DNA of 64,000 nucleotides from Geobacter sp. SVR (GTDB lineage Bacteria > Desulfobacterota > Desulfuromonadia > Geobacterales > Pseudopelobacteraceae): assembly GCF_016865365.1 (NCBI RefSeq), contig NZ_AP024469.1:2696501-2760500 (forward strand). The letters run 5' to 3'. Made by a program: the position numbers and the translations under genes. The notes beneath the pieces are model-generated. The model was not told the DNA's origin. It searched no databases and worked only from the letters and a program-made list of their open reading frames with translations. Below are positions 1 to 8,436 of this stretch, in pieces (positions within the stretch are counted from its first letter, which is position 1; each line of letters begins with the position of its first letter).

Positions 1-2
1 TG

Positions 3-338
3 CTGGGCGAGAATCGCGGCCCCAACCCGGTGGAATATCTCCTCGTCGCATTGTCCGGTTGCCTCACTACAAGTCTTGTCGCTGTGGCCTCTGCCAAAGG
101 CGTCAGGCTCGACAGGGTTTCATCCCGGTACCAGGGAACTCTGGATCTGCGCGGTTTTCTCAACATTGCCGATGACGTGAAGGTGGAATACGAAAAGATC
201 ACGATCCTGTTCAAAATCGAAGGGGATCTCTCCGAATCCGCGAAGGATGAACTGATTAAAGAGGCTCAAAAATTCTCTCCCGTTTTCAATAGCCTGGCGA
301 AACCAGTGCAATTGGCGGTGCAGTTGGAAAGGCGCTGA
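3..338 (+). CDS. OsmC-family protein, 5' end cut by window edge
   Basis: The frame is open from base 3, so the visible 111 residues are the C-terminal part of a longer protein. It begins with GENRGPNPVEYLLVALSGC, the hallmark of OsmC/Ohr-type proteins, in which this Cys is the peroxidatic residue. The second Cys of the family, normally in a 'CPV' stretch, is replaced: the equivalent reads KFSPVFNSL. It may therefore not be a classical thiol peroxidase; OsmC relatives of unknown function exist. It is soluble and cytoplasmic, with no membrane segment. An internal GTG at 30 is only an in-frame valine and should not be taken as the start. Confidence 0.85.
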   Translation: MGENRGPNPVEYLLVALSGCLTTSLVAVASAKGVRLDRVSSRYQGTLDLRGFLNIADDVKVEYEKITILFKIEGDLSESAKDELIKEAQKFSPVFNSLAKPVQLAVQLERR

Positions 339-532
339 GAGTCTGAAGAGGGACGGATTGCCCGGCTCGCCTGCCGCCTCTTTCACAGGAGCCGTCAGCA
401 ACGCCGATATCCTCTGTCGTCGCAGGCCTGAACAAGGTGGCAAAAAAACACAAAGGGACAAGGAGAAGGTTGTCAGTGAAAGGAGTGATTAAGTCGAGGC
501 GAAAGCCTCTGTACAGCTCTGTATCATGAACG

Positions 533-571
533 AAACAAGGGGTTACGGCAATGCCGTAACCCCTTGTTTTT
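533..571. terminator. Rho-independent terminator, probably bidirectional
   Basis: A perfect 17-bp stem (533-549 with 553-569) closes on a 3-nt loop and is flanked by T/A runs. It begins 4 bp past the CCA end of tRNA-Pro on the minus strand. It can also stop plus-strand transcription arriving from the OsmC gene. The 194 bases between the OsmC gene and the hairpin contain only a small GAGGC-GAAA-GCCTC stem-loop (496-509). Confidence 0.8.
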
Positions 572-572
572 A

Positions 573-649
573 TGGTCGGTGCGACTGGATTCGAACCAGC
601 GACCACTAGACCCCCAGTCTAGTGCGCTACCAGGCTGCGCTACGCACCG
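573..649 (-). tRNA. tRNA-Pro (GGG)
   Basis: The 77-nt gene on the minus strand folds as a full cloverleaf. The acceptor CGGTGCG pairs with CGCACCG, the T loop is GGTTCGAATCC, and the anticodon stem CTAGA/TCTAG carries the loop CTGGGGG, which gives anticodon GGG. The 3' CCA is encoded (573-575). The gene lies directly downstream of the merR-like gene and ends at a strong hairpin terminator. Confidence 0.96.
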
Positions 650-652
650 AAA

Positions 653-1009
653 CTATTGCTGCAGTTGATTTTTCAATGCCTGCAGATCAGTTTTGATTTC
701 TCTCAACAGGCCGATGGGATCGGCGTGGCGAGGGGGTGGGGAAATTTCTTCCGCGAGCAGTTTCCCCCGCGGGGTGATTCTTTGTTTTACACCTGAGATA
801 GTAAATTTTTCGGCATACAGCAGCCGTTTTACTTCCAGAATCAGGGCGACTTCTTTTTTAGTATACAGCCGTTGTCCGGTACTGCTCTTTTCAGGCTTCA
901 GAAAATCGAATTCGCTTTCCCAGAAGCGAAGAACCGATGTTTTTACGTCCGCCAGCTGTGCAACTTCTCCGATCTTGAAATACAACTTATCGGGCAGTGC
1001 GATGTTCAT
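653..1009 (-). CDS. MerR-family transcriptional regulator
   Basis: The 118-residue protein has an N-terminal MerR-type winged helix-turn-helix (about residues 10-75; [13 protein letters not shown], then VLRFWESEF and a [11 protein letters not shown] wing). A short C-terminal helix ends in a Gln/Leu-rich coiled segment (LKNQLQQ). It lacks the cysteines of metal-sensing MerR proteins, so an effector cannot be guessed. It starts 11 bp after ihfA on the same strand and stops just before tRNA-Pro. A MerR gene behind ihfA is a common arrangement in Geobacter-like genomes. Confidence 0.88.
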   Translation of the reverse strand: MNIALPDKLYFKIGEVAQLADVKTSVLRFWESEFDFLKPEKSSTGQRLYTKKEVALILEVKRLLYAEKFTISGVKQRITPRGKLLAEEISPPPRHADPIGLLREIKTDLQALKNQLQQ

Positions 1010-1020
1010 ATCTCTTCGGC

Positions 1021-1320
1021 TCAGGCAGCCTCGTCGGTGATGTCGGTGCCGTTGATGGCGTTTTTGAGGACCTGGCTCGGCTTGAACGTCAGGATGCGAC
1101 GGGCAGCGATGGTGATGGTTTCACCGGTCTGGGGGTTGCGTCCCCTGCGGTCTGCCTTCTGTTTTACGACAAAGTTGCCAAAGCCGGCAATCTTGATTTT
1201 CTCGCCTGTTTCCAGTGTATTTTTAATGATACTGAAAACGGTTTCAACCATTTCGGCCGATTCTTTTTTCGAAAAACCGATTTTCTGGTGAATTCTCTCG
1301 ACGATGTCTGCTTTGGTCAT
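1021..1320 (-). CDS. ihfA: Integration host factor subunit alpha
   Basis: The 99-residue HU/IHF-fold protein starts MTKADIVERIHQKIGFSK. The beta-arm has GRNPQTGE, where the Pro intercalates into DNA, followed by RRILTFKPSQVLK. The alpha-subunit assignment rests on family length and on the position right behind pheT, as in E. coli (pheS-pheT-ihfA). IHF bends DNA by about 160 degrees. It assists sigma-54 activation, which is relevant here because the window also has a sigma-54 promoter. Confidence 0.95.
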   Translation of the reverse strand: MTKADIVERIHQKIGFSKKESAEMVETVFSIIKNTLETGEKIKIAGFGNFVVKQKADRRGRNPQTGETITIAARRILTFKPSQVLKNAINGTDITDEAA

Positions 1321-1404
1321 ACCATCCTCAATCTGCAGCGTTTTCTTGGCAGTGAACGAAAAGGTGGATTATATAACACAGGGAGACTGGTTGTGCAACA
1401 GTTT

Positions 1405-3807
1405 TTATCTTATTGACAGGTTCAACTTGTTCAGCAGCGCGCTAACTACCTTGCCGTGCAGCGTTTCAATTTCGCTGTCGGTGAGCGTACGCTCGTAGGA
1501 ACGGTAGCGGATGCGTACGGCAATGCTCTTGAAACCTTCCGGAATACCGGTCCCGCGGTACAGGTCGAAAATCTCCACCTGTTCGATCTCCTGGGCCTTG
1601 ATCCCCTTGATGCAATCGATGATGGTCCGTGCCGCTACATCATCAGGAGCCAGCAGGGCGATATCGCGGCTAGTGTCCGGAAAGCGCGACGGAGCCACGA
1701 TAGCACGTCCAGAACGCCCCAGGGCGACCAGCTTTTCGAAATCCAGCTCAAAGCAGTACACCGGCTTTTCCAGCTCAAAGATTTCCTGCACGGTGGGATG
1801 GATCTCACCGACCGAGCCGATACGCTCCCTGCCGGCCATGATGCTGCAGGACTTGCCCGGATGATAGAAGCTCTCCGGCGTGTCGCTCACCCATTTGACG
1901 TTCTCTATATGCAGCGTGTCGAACAGATTTTCCAGGATCCCTTTGGCATCGAAGAAATCGACCGCTCCACGCGCATTACTCCACCCTTCCGGCTCGCGGG
2001 AGCCGGTCAGGGCGCCCACCACAAAAATCGGCTCCCGGGGCATTTCTTCCTGTGTCGGCAGATAGACCCGGCGCATTTCGAACAGCCGCAGATCGGTGGA
2101 ACGGAAACTGACGTTATGGGCCACTGCCTGCAGGAGCCCCGGCAGAAGACTGGTCCTCATGACCGATTGCTCTTCCACCAACGGGTTGGCAAGCTGGATC
2201 ACCGCTCTGCGCGGATCGTCCGCGGGCAGCAGCAACTTGTCGGCCGCATCGGGGGTGGTAAAGCTGAAATTGATGATCTCGTTCATGCCGTGGGACACCA
2301 GCACGTCCCGTACGGTGCGCTCCAACCGCTGATGCGGCGTGGGACGATCGGAAATGATCTGCGCCGTGGGCATGGTGGCGGGAATCTTGTCGAAACCGTT
2401 CAGTCGGGCGATCTCTTCCACCAGATCGATCTCGCGCTCGATGTCCACGCGATAGCTGGGGGGCACGACCGCCAGAGTCCCGTCGGCCTGTTCTTGCACG
2501 TCGCACTCCAGACGGCGCAGTATATCGATGGTTTCAGCCGGGGACAGGTCAATGCCGATCAGGGCATTGGCCCTGCCGGGACGCAGCGTGATAGCCTGAG
2601 ATTCCTTCCGGCCCGGGTATGCATCGAGAACGCCGCGTGAAACGGTGCCGCCGGCCAGTTCGGCAATCAGCGCCGCAGCACGGTCCAGAGCCCGGACCAC
2701 CCCGCCGATATCGGTACCACGCTCAAAGCGGTGGGAAGACTCGGTATGCAGGCCAAGCCGTTTGCTGGTGGTGCGGATGGCTGCGGGTTTGAACCAGGCG
2801 CTCTCCAGCAGGATATTCGTCGTGACATCGGAGATCTCCGAGTTCTGTCCCCCCATGATGCCGGCCAGGGCTACCGGCCGCTCGGCATCGCAGATCATCA
2901 GGTCGCCGGAGGTCAATATGCGCTGCTGGCCGTCCAGCGTGGTGAAGGGTTCCCCTTCGGAAGCGCGGCGCACAACGATGCGCCGACCGGCCAACTGGTC
3001 GCAGTCAAAGGCATGCAGGGGCTGCCCCAGCTCCATCATCACCAGATTGGTGACATCCACCACATTGTTGATGGAACGGATGCCAACGGCTGCCAGCCGT
3101 TTCATCAGCCACGCCGGCGAGGGAGCGATGCGGCAGCCGGAGATGTGGCGCGCCGCATAGCGAGGGCAGAGTTCGGCATCTTCGACGGTGACGCCGATGA
3201 TGCCGTCGGCCGGTTCGTTGCCCTCGGGCACGGCAGCCTCGGGCAGGCGGATGGCTTTGCCGAGCTTGGCGGCGATTTCGCGGGCAATGCCGATGGCGCT
3301 CAGGCAGTCGGCACGGTTGGGAGTCAAACCGATCTCCAGCAAGGTGTCCTTGAGCCCCAGCGCTTCAAATACCGGCGTGCCCAGGGGGAGTCCGGCCGGG
3401 AGCACCAGTATGCCGGCGCTTTCGTCGGCCAGACCCAATTCCTTTTCGGAACAGAGCATGCCGCAGGACTCCTCGCCGCGGATCTTGGAGCGTTTGATCC
3501 GGAAGTCGCCCGGCAGCACGGCTCCGATCTGGGCCAGCGCAACGGTATCCCCCGCCTTGAAATTCTGGGCGCCGCAGACCACATCCAGCACCTCGGTGCC
3601 GTTGTTGACCCGGCAGAGCGAAAGCTTGTCAGCATTGGGGTGCTGCCGCTTCTCCTCGACGAGCGCCACTACGACCTCGTCCATCCCGGCCCCCTGATGC
3701 TCCATCCCTTCCACTTCGAGACCGAGCATGGTCAGCACATCGGCCAACTGCGCGGGTGTCAGGTCACATTCAACGAATTCCTTCAGCCAGTTGTAGGTCA
3801 CTTTCAT
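1405..3807 (-). CDS. pheT: Phenylalanyl-tRNA synthetase beta subunit
   Basis: The 800-residue subunit has the full bacterial PheT architecture: an N-terminal tRNA-binding OB domain (about 40-150), B3/B4 editing module, B5 domain, catalytic-like core, and a C-terminal FDX-ACB anticodon-binding domain (about 705-800, ending LLNKLNLSIR). Its length is normal. With PheS it forms the heterotetramer that charges tRNA-Phe and hydrolyses mischarged Tyr-tRNA. It follows pheS across a 142-bp gap that holds a palindromic repeat element (3848-3933) and precedes ihfA by 84 bp. Confidence 0.98.
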   Translation of the reverse strand: MKVTYNWLKEFVECDLTPAQLADVLTMLGLEVEGMEHQGAGMDEVVVALVEEKRQHPNADKLSLCRVNNGTEVLDVVCGAQNFKAGDTVALAQIGAVLPGDFRIKRSKIRGEESCGMLCSEKELGLADESAGILVLPAGLPLGTPVFEALGLKDTLLEIGLTPNRADCLSAIGIAREIAAKLGKAIRLPEAAVPEGNEPADGIIGVTVEDAELCPRYAARHISGCRIAPSPAWLMKRLAAVGIRSINNVVDVTNLVMMELGQPLHAFDCDQLAGRRIVVRRASEGEPFTTLDGQQRILTSGDLMICDAERPVALAGIMGGQNSEISDVTTNILLESAWFKPAAIRTTSKRLGLHTESSHRFERGTDIGGVVRALDRAAALIAELAGGTVSRGVLDAYPGRKESQAITLRPGRANALIGIDLSPAETIDILRRLECDVQEQADGTLAVVPPSYRVDIEREIDLVEEIARLNGFDKIPATMPTAQIISDRPTPHQRLERTVRDVLVSHGMNEIINFSFTTPDAADKLLLPADDPRRAVIQLANPLVEEQSVMRTSLLPGLLQAVAHNVSFRSTDLRLFEMRRVYLPTQEEMPREPIFVVGALTGSREPEGWSNARGAVDFFDAKGILENLFDTLHIENVKWVSDTPESFYHPGKSCSIMAGRERIGSVGEIHPTVQEIFELEKPVYCFELDFEKLVALGRSGRAIVAPSRFPDTSRDIALLAPDDVAARTIIDCIKGIKAQEIEQVEIFDLYRGTGIPEGFKSIAVRIRYRSYERTLTDSEIETLHGKVVSALLNKLNLSIR

Positions 3808-3847
3808 ATCTGAGCACCATGTACCGGAATAAATTCAAAATCGCTTT

Positions 3848-3933
3848 GCCACAGAGGAAATAAAAACAAATCAACAGATTTAAAAACGTCCATCCTGTTT
3901 TTGTTTCTCTGTGATCTTTGTGTTCTCTGCGGC
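3848..3933. repeat. Palindromic intergenic element, copy 1 (CACAGAG type)
   Basis: The left end reads GCCACAGAGGAAA and the right end TCTCTGTG...TTCTCTGCGGC, so the ends are imperfect inverted repeats around an AT-rich centre. Related elements lie at 16729-16839 and 52031-52146. It sits in the pheS-pheT gap inside an operon. Confidence 0.75.
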
Positions 3934-3949
3934 GAGAGGTTTACCGCTT

Positions 3950-4966
3950 TCAGAACTGCTTCAAAAACCGGACGTCATTTTCGAACAGCAGGCGCATGTC
4001 GCTGATGCCGTACTTCAACATGGCAATGCGTTCGATGCCCATGCCGAAGGCGAAACCGGAGATATCTTCGGCATCGTAGTTGACGTGGCGGTAGACTTCG
4101 GGGTCGACCATGCCTGCCCCCAGTATCTCCAGCCAGCCGCTGTTTTTGCAGACACGGCACCCCTTGCCGCCGCAGATGACGCAGGCAATATCCACCTCGG
4201 CCGACGGCTCAGTAAAGGGAAAGAAGCTGGGGCGGAGACGGACACCGGTCTTCTGACCGAACAGTTGGTTGGTGAAAATCGTCAGAATCCCCTTCAGATC
4301 TCCGAACGTGACCCCTTTGTCGACCATGAGTCCCTCAATCTGATGGAACATGGGAGAATGGGTCGCGTCGGAGTCGCACCGATACACGGTGCCCGGAGCG
4401 ATGATGCGCAGGGGGGGCTTCTTCTTCAGCATGGTGCGGATCTGGACCGGCGAGGTGTGCGTGCGCAGCAGCAAGCTGTTGTCCACGAAGAAGGTATCTT
4501 GCATATCGCGGGCCGGATGTTCGGGAGGGAAGTTGAGCGCCTCGAAATTGTACCAATCGTGCTCGATCTCCGGCCCTTCGGCCACCGAGAATCCCAACCC
4601 TGCAAAGATGTCGCTGACCTCTTCGATAACCTGGGTGATCGGGTGCTTGCTCCCGGCCAGCGGGCGGCGTCCGGGCAAGGTCACGTCGATGCGCTCGGAC
4701 CTGAGCCGCTCATCCTTGGCCTTTTCCCGGGCAGCGGCCAGAACTGCTTCCAGAGCGGTTTCGATCTCGTCCCTGATAGTGTTGACCAGTTGCCCCACCA
4801 CCGGGCGTTCTTCGGCAGCCAGAGCACCCAATCCTTTCATCAGAGCCGTGAGTTCACCCTTGCGCCCCAGAAACCTGATCCGTACTTCCTGAAGGGCATC
4901 TTCACCGGAGGCACCGTTAATGGCTCCCAGCGCATCTTGTCTCAATCGTTCAAGCTGTTCCCGCAT
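3950..4966 (-). CDS. pheS: Phenylalanyl-tRNA synthetase alpha subunit
   Basis: The 338-residue class II synthetase subunit has an N-terminal coiled coil (about 1-85) and the catalytic core. Motif 2 is in GTVYRCDSDATHSPMFHQ and motif 3 in FGMGIERIAMLKYGI. It activates phenylalanine and transfers it to the 2'-OH of tRNA-Phe together with PheT. A strong terminator-like hairpin lies between rplT and pheS, so expression may come from read-through or a separate promoter. I saw no convincing phenylalanine-rich leader peptide ahead of it. Confidence 0.98.
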   Translation of the reverse strand: MREQLERLRQDALGAINGASGEDALQEVRIRFLGRKGELTALMKGLGALAAEERPVVGQLVNTIRDEIETALEAVLAAAREKAKDERLRSERIDVTLPGRRPLAGSKHPITQVIEEVSDIFAGLGFSVAEGPEIEHDWYNFEALNFPPEHPARDMQDTFFVDNSLLLRTHTSPVQIRTMLKKKPPLRIIAPGTVYRCDSDATHSPMFHQIEGLMVDKGVTFGDLKGILTIFTNQLFGQKTGVRLRPSFFPFTEPSAEVDIACVICGGKGCRVCKNSGWLEILGAGMVDPEVYRHVNYDAEDISGFAFGMGIERIAMLKYGISDMRLLFENDVRFLKQF

Positions 4967-5016
4967 GGCTTTTGACCTTTATGTTTCAAGGTTTTTTGAA
5001 GTTAGGGTTGTACCTT

Positions 5017-5056
5017 AAAAAAAAGGAACGGGAGTGTTTCGTCCCATTCCCTTTTT
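5017..5056 (-). terminator. Terminator/attenuator between rplT and pheS
   Basis: On the minus strand a 9-bp stem (GGAATGGGA with TCCCGTTCC, one G-U pair), extended by A/T flanks, is followed by eight T. It would end the infC-rpmI-rplT transcript or attenuate read-through into pheST. Confidence 0.8.
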
Positions 5057-5079
5057 AATTAGGTTATGCCGCGATCCTG

Positions 5080-5433
5080 TCAGAGGCCGGCCTTGGCCAC
5101 TCCGGCAATTTCCGCGAACCCTTTCGGATCGGAAACAGCGATGTCGGCCAGTACTTTGCGGTCGATCTCGACATTGGCCTTTTTGAGGCCGAAAATGAAC
5201 TTGCTGTAAGACAACCCGTTGACACGGGAAGCAGCATTGATGCGGGTGATCCACAGGCTGCGGAAGTCACGCTTCTTGACGCGACGATCGCGGAAAGCGT
5301 AATTCAGGGCCCGATCAACTGCTTCTGTCGCACTACGGAACAATTTACTACGCGCGCCACGATACCCCTTGGCAAGTTTCAGTACCTTGTTACGTCTGCG
5401 TCTCGCTTTAAAACCTCTTTTAACACGTGACAT
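5080..5433 (-). CDS. rplT: 50S ribosomal protein L20
   Basis: The 117-residue protein is very basic and begins [19 protein letters not shown], with [11 protein letters not shown] typical of L20. It binds 23S rRNA early in 50S assembly and in many bacteria represses its own infC-rpmI-rplT operon by binding the leader mRNA. It lies 86 bp behind rpmI and ahead of a strong terminator. Confidence 0.98.
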   Translation of the reverse strand: MSRVKRGFKARRRRNKVLKLAKGYRGARSKLFRSATEAVDRALNYAFRDRRVKKRDFRSLWITRINAASRVNGLSYSKFIFGLKKANVEIDRKVLADIAVSDPKGFAEIAGVAKAGL

Positions 5434-5519
5434 GTTACTACTCCTTCAGTCATGGAATATTGCCCGATCCACAAGGGGAGACAGTCCTCGTGGTTCTTGG
5501 CTTTCCCGGTTGCGGGAAC

Positions 5520-5717
5520 TTATTTGTAGGGAATCAGGCGTGCAATGTTTTTCTGGTCCACGTCGGCCACCATGGCGCCCTGACGCAGGTTACGCTTGCG
5601 CTTGCGGGTCTTGGGGGTCAGGATGTGGCTCGTGAATGCACTGCCGCGCTTGATGCGGCCGGAAGCCGACTTTTTAAAACGCTTGGCAGCGCCACGATTT
5701 GTCTTGATTTTCGGCAT
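5520..5717 (-). CDS. rpmI: 50S ribosomal protein L35
   Basis: The 65-residue basic protein starts [20 protein letters not shown], the typical L35 N-terminus, with [15 protein letters not shown] in the middle. It is the second gene of the infC-rpmI-rplT operon, 44 bp behind infC. Confidence 0.98.
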   Translation of the reverse strand: MPKIKTNRGAAKRFKKSASGRIKRGSAFTSHILTPKTRKRKRNLRQGAMVADVDQKNIARLIPYK

Positions 5718-5761
5718 CTTCTCTTCTCCTTCTGCAAGTAATAAATGAAATACTGTGTGCG

Positions 5762-6280
5762 TTATTTCTTTGCCTTGGGGGCAACGATCATGAACATGTT
5801 ACGACCATCAACACGCGGCTGTGACTCGATCACGGCAATATCTTCAAGTTCGGCGGCAAAACGTTGAATGACAGCCCGGCCGATATCCATATGGGTTATC
5901 TCGCGACCACGGAATACCAGCGTCACCTTGGCCTTGTTCCCCTCTTCAAGGAAACGCCTGACGTGCTTGACCTTGAACATCAGATCGTGGTCGTCGGTCT
6001 TGGGACGCAGCTTGATCTCCTTGACCTCCACATGGATCTGCTTCTTCTTGGCCTCTTGCTGCTTCTTGCTCTGCTGATACTTGAATTTGCCGTAATCCAT
6101 GATGCGGCACACAGGCGGCACCGCGGTGGGGGAAACCTCGACCAGGTCGAGCTCCAACTGCGCGGCCAATTCAAGAGCCTTGGAAGTGGGGATGACTCCC
6201 AGCTGTTCGCTGTCTGCACCAATCACCCGGACTTCTGCGGCACGAATGGCATTGTTGATATTCACGGTCGGTTTTGCTAT
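5762..6280 (-). CDS. infC: Translation initiation factor IF-3 with probable AUA start
   Basis: The protein covers both IF-3 domains: an N-domain with [21 protein letters not shown], a Lys-rich linker, and a C-domain with [11 protein letters not shown] and FRGREITH. A start at the GTG of 6265 would leave the only good Shine-Dalgarno, AGGAGG (6288-6293), 22 nt away. The codon 7 nt from that Shine-Dalgarno, in frame and five codons upstream, is ATA (6278-6280). It gives a 172-residue protein starting [10 protein letters not shown], a normal IF-3 N-terminus. Rare non-AUG starts (AUU in E. coli) let IF-3 repress its own translation. The gene follows thrS by 52 bp. Confidence 0.93.
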   Translation of the reverse strand: MAKPTVNINNAIRAAEVRVIGADSEQLGVIPTSKALELAAQLELDLVEVSPTAVPPVCRIMDYGKFKYQQSKKQQEAKKKQIHVEVKEIKLRPKTDDHDLMFKVKHVRRFLEEGNKAKVTLVFRGREITHMDIGRAVIQRFAAELEDIAVIESQPRVDGRNMFMIVAPKAKK

Positions 6281-6287
6281 GACTGCA

Positions 6288-6293
6288 CCTCCT
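6288..6293 (-). promoter_or_regulatory. Shine-Dalgarno that places the infC start at AUA
   Basis: A perfect AGGAGG on the minus strand is followed by 7 nt and then ATA. No ATG, GTG or TTG lies at a workable distance in the infC frame, so this site decides the start. Confidence 0.8.
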
Positions 6294-6332
6294 GAGCGGC
6301 ACGGCTCAACTGCCGTTGCCTCGATCGCGCAT

Positions 6333-8243
6333 CTATCTGAAAAGTTTGGATTCCTGTTCTACAAACGAGACAAATTCCGCTACTGTCATGGGATTCAGGT
6401 TCTTCCCGTCGCGGAAACGGGGTGTCACGGTACCGGACTCCATTTCCTTATCGCCGATGACCAGCATGTAGGGAATCTTCTGGAGCTGAGCCTCGCGGAT
6501 TTTGAAGCTCAGTTTTTCGTTGCGGAAATCACCCTGAATTCTGATGCCAGATGCCCGAAGCTGCTTCAGAACCTCCTGACCGTATTCAGCCTGATTGTCG
6601 GTCACTGTCAGAACGATGGCCTGCACCGGCGACAGCCAGAGCGGGAAATTCCCGGCAAAATGCTCGATCAGCACACCGATGAAACGCTCGATGGAACCGA
6701 GGATGACACGGTGGACCATCACGGGTCGCTTCCGGTCGCCGTTGCTATCGACATAGGTCAGGTCAAAACGGTCGGGAAGCGTGAAATCGCACTGAATAGT
6801 AGCACACTGCCACTTTCTGTCAAGACAATCGCGCAGCTTGATGTCGATCTTGGGGCCGTAGAAGGCACCATCTCCCTCATTGATCTCAAAGGGCTTGCCG
6901 GAATCTTCGAGGGCGCCGCGCAGGGCCCTGGTGGCATTGTCCCAGTCCTCGTCGGATCCGATTGACTTCTCCGGCCGGGTGGACAATTCCATCTCATAGT
7001 CGAAACCGAAGATACCCATCACATCACTGACAAAGGAAAGCACCCCTTTGATCTCGGCATCCAGCTGTTCAGGAGCACAAAGGATATGAGCATCGTCCTG
7101 GGTAAAGCAGCGCACCCTCAGAAGACCGTGCAGCACGCCGGCCCGTTCATGGCGATGCACCGTACCCAATTCGAAGAAACGGAGCGGAAGGTCGCGGTAA
7201 CTCCGGAGATGCGATTTGTAGATCATCATGTGCGACAGACAGTTCATCGGCTTGATTCCGAATCCCTGCTCGTCGACCTCGGTGAAATACATGTTCTCGC
7301 GGTAATTCTCGTAGTGGCCGGAGCGCTGCCAGAGTTCGGTCTTCAGGATCTGCGGCCCCACAACGATGTCGTAACCCCGCTTGAGGTGCTCGCGACGCTC
7401 GAAGTCCTCCAGGAGGGTCCGCAGCATGGCCCCTTTGGGGTGCCAGATTACCAGCCCCGCTCCGACCTCGTCGGAAAAGGAGAACAGATCCAGCTCCCTG
7501 CCCAGCTTGCGGTGGTCACGGCGCTTGGCCTCTTCCAGACGGTGCAGATAGGCATCCAGCTCCTTCTTGTCGACAAAGGCGGTGCCGTAGATGCGCTGCA
7601 GCATACGGTTCTTTTCATTGCCGCGCCAGTAGGCACCTGCGATCGACAGCAGCTTGAAGGCCTTGATCCGCGAGGTGGAAGGCACATGCGGACCGCGGCA
7701 AAGATCGGCAAAGCCCCCCTGCGTGTAAATCGAAACGGTATCGACACCGAGATCCTCGATCAGTTCACGCTTGTAGGGCTCCCCCATCTCGTCGAATTTC
7801 CTGATGGCCTCAGTGCTGGAAAGCACCTGGCGCTCCACCTTCAGATTGGCCGCAGCCAGCTCCCCCATTTTAGCTTCGATCCGCTCCAGATCCTGGGGCG
7901 TGAAGGGGGTTTCAACGTCGAAATCGTAGTAGAAGCCGGTTTCAATGGCCGGCCCGATGGTCACCTTGGCTGCCGGAAAAAGCTCCTTGACCGCCTGGGC
8001 CATGAGATGGGAGGCCGAGTGGCGCACGATTTCCAGCGCTTCGGGACTTTTCTCCGTGATGATCTCGACCTGTGCCCCGTCACTCAGGACAGCGGCCAGA
8101 TCGACCAGCCCGCCGTCAATCCTGCCGGCAATGGCGGCCTTGGCAAGACCGGCACCTATCGAAGCGGCCAGGTCGGCGACAGTGGCGCCGACAGGCAATT
8201 CACGCTTGGAACCGTCTGGAAGTGTAATGGCGATCATCGACAT
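6333..8243 (-). CDS. thrS: Threonyl-tRNA synthetase
   Basis: The 636-residue class II enzyme has a TGS domain (1-62), a second editing domain with the HSASH motif, a catalytic core, and a C-terminal anticodon-binding domain. The zinc-site motif is [13 protein letters not shown], where many ThrRS have MNCPGH; the metal ligands Cys and His are kept. It charges tRNA-Thr and edits Ser-tRNA-Thr. It is the first gene of the thrS-infC-rpmI-rplT run. No T-box leader is visible in the 46 bases separating it from the upstream terminator. Confidence 0.98.
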   Translation of the reverse strand: MSMIAITLPDGSKRELPVGATVADLAASIGAGLAKAAIAGRIDGGLVDLAAVLSDGAQVEIITEKSPEALEIVRHSASHLMAQAVKELFPAAKVTIGPAIETGFYYDFDVETPFTPQDLERIEAKMGELAAANLKVERQVLSSTEAIRKFDEMGEPYKRELIEDLGVDTVSIYTQGGFADLCRGPHVPSTSRIKAFKLLSIAGAYWRGNEKNRMLQRIYGTAFVDKKELDAYLHRLEEAKRRDHRKLGRELDLFSFSDEVGAGLVIWHPKGAMLRTLLEDFERREHLKRGYDIVVGPQILKTELWQRSGHYENYRENMYFTEVDEQGFGIKPMNCLSHMMIYKSHLRSYRDLPLRFFELGTVHRHERAGVLHGLLRVRCFTQDDAHILCAPEQLDAEIKGVLSFVSDVMGIFGFDYEMELSTRPEKSIGSDEDWDNATRALRGALEDSGKPFEINEGDGAFYGPKIDIKLRDCLDRKWQCATIQCDFTLPDRFDLTYVDSNGDRKRPVMVHRVILGSIERFIGVLIEHFAGNFPLWLSPVQAIVLTVTDNQAEYGQEVLKQLRASGIRIQGDFRNEKLSFKIREAQLQKIPYMLVIGDKEMESGTVTPRFRDGKNLNPMTVAEFVSFVEQESKLFR

Positions 8244-8289
8244 ATGGAGATCCTATTCAAATTCGTGACAGATCATTAACCGGTTTATT

Positions 8290-8319
8290 AAAAAGAAAAG
8301 GCATCGAACTATCGATGCC
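8290..8319 (-). terminator. Terminator of tRNA-Val
   Basis: On the minus strand the stem GGCATCGA/TCGATGCC with loop TAGT is followed by TTTTCTTTTT. It lies 20 bp beyond the tRNA-Val CCA end and ahead of thrS. Confidence 0.9.
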
Positions 8320-8339
8320 CCCGACACTACCGGCTTTAA

Positions 8340-8414
8340 TGGTAGGCGCGGGCGGTCTCGAACCGCCGACCTCTACCGTGTCAAGGTAGCGCTCTCCCCC
8401 TGAGCTACGCGCCT
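8340..8414 (-). tRNA. tRNA-Val (GAC)
   Basis: The 75-nt gene has an acceptor AGGCGCG pairing CGCGCCT, T-arm GGCGGTTCGAGACCGCC, and anticodon arm CTACC-TTGACAC-GGTAG, giving anticodon GAC. CCA is encoded (8340-8342). It lies between rlmD and thrS on the same strand and has its own terminator. Confidence 0.96.
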
Positions 8415-8436
8415 GTACCAAAGCAAAAGAGTAATA

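Noticed and set aside
1456-2640. Long open frame antisense to pheT (394 codons)
   Set aside because: It has the composition of a shadow frame in GC-rich DNA, matches no family, and pheT is unmistakable.
3911-4975. Long open frame antisense to pheS
   Set aside because: Shadow of the GC-rich pheS coding strand; no motif or ribosome site.
5015-5047. Ten-codon open frame MGRNTPVPFF ahead of pheS, resembling a phenylalanine leader peptide
   Set aside because: The two Phe codons are the T tract of the terminator itself, its Shine-Dalgarno is too close, and it ends inside the hairpin, so classical attenuation would not work.
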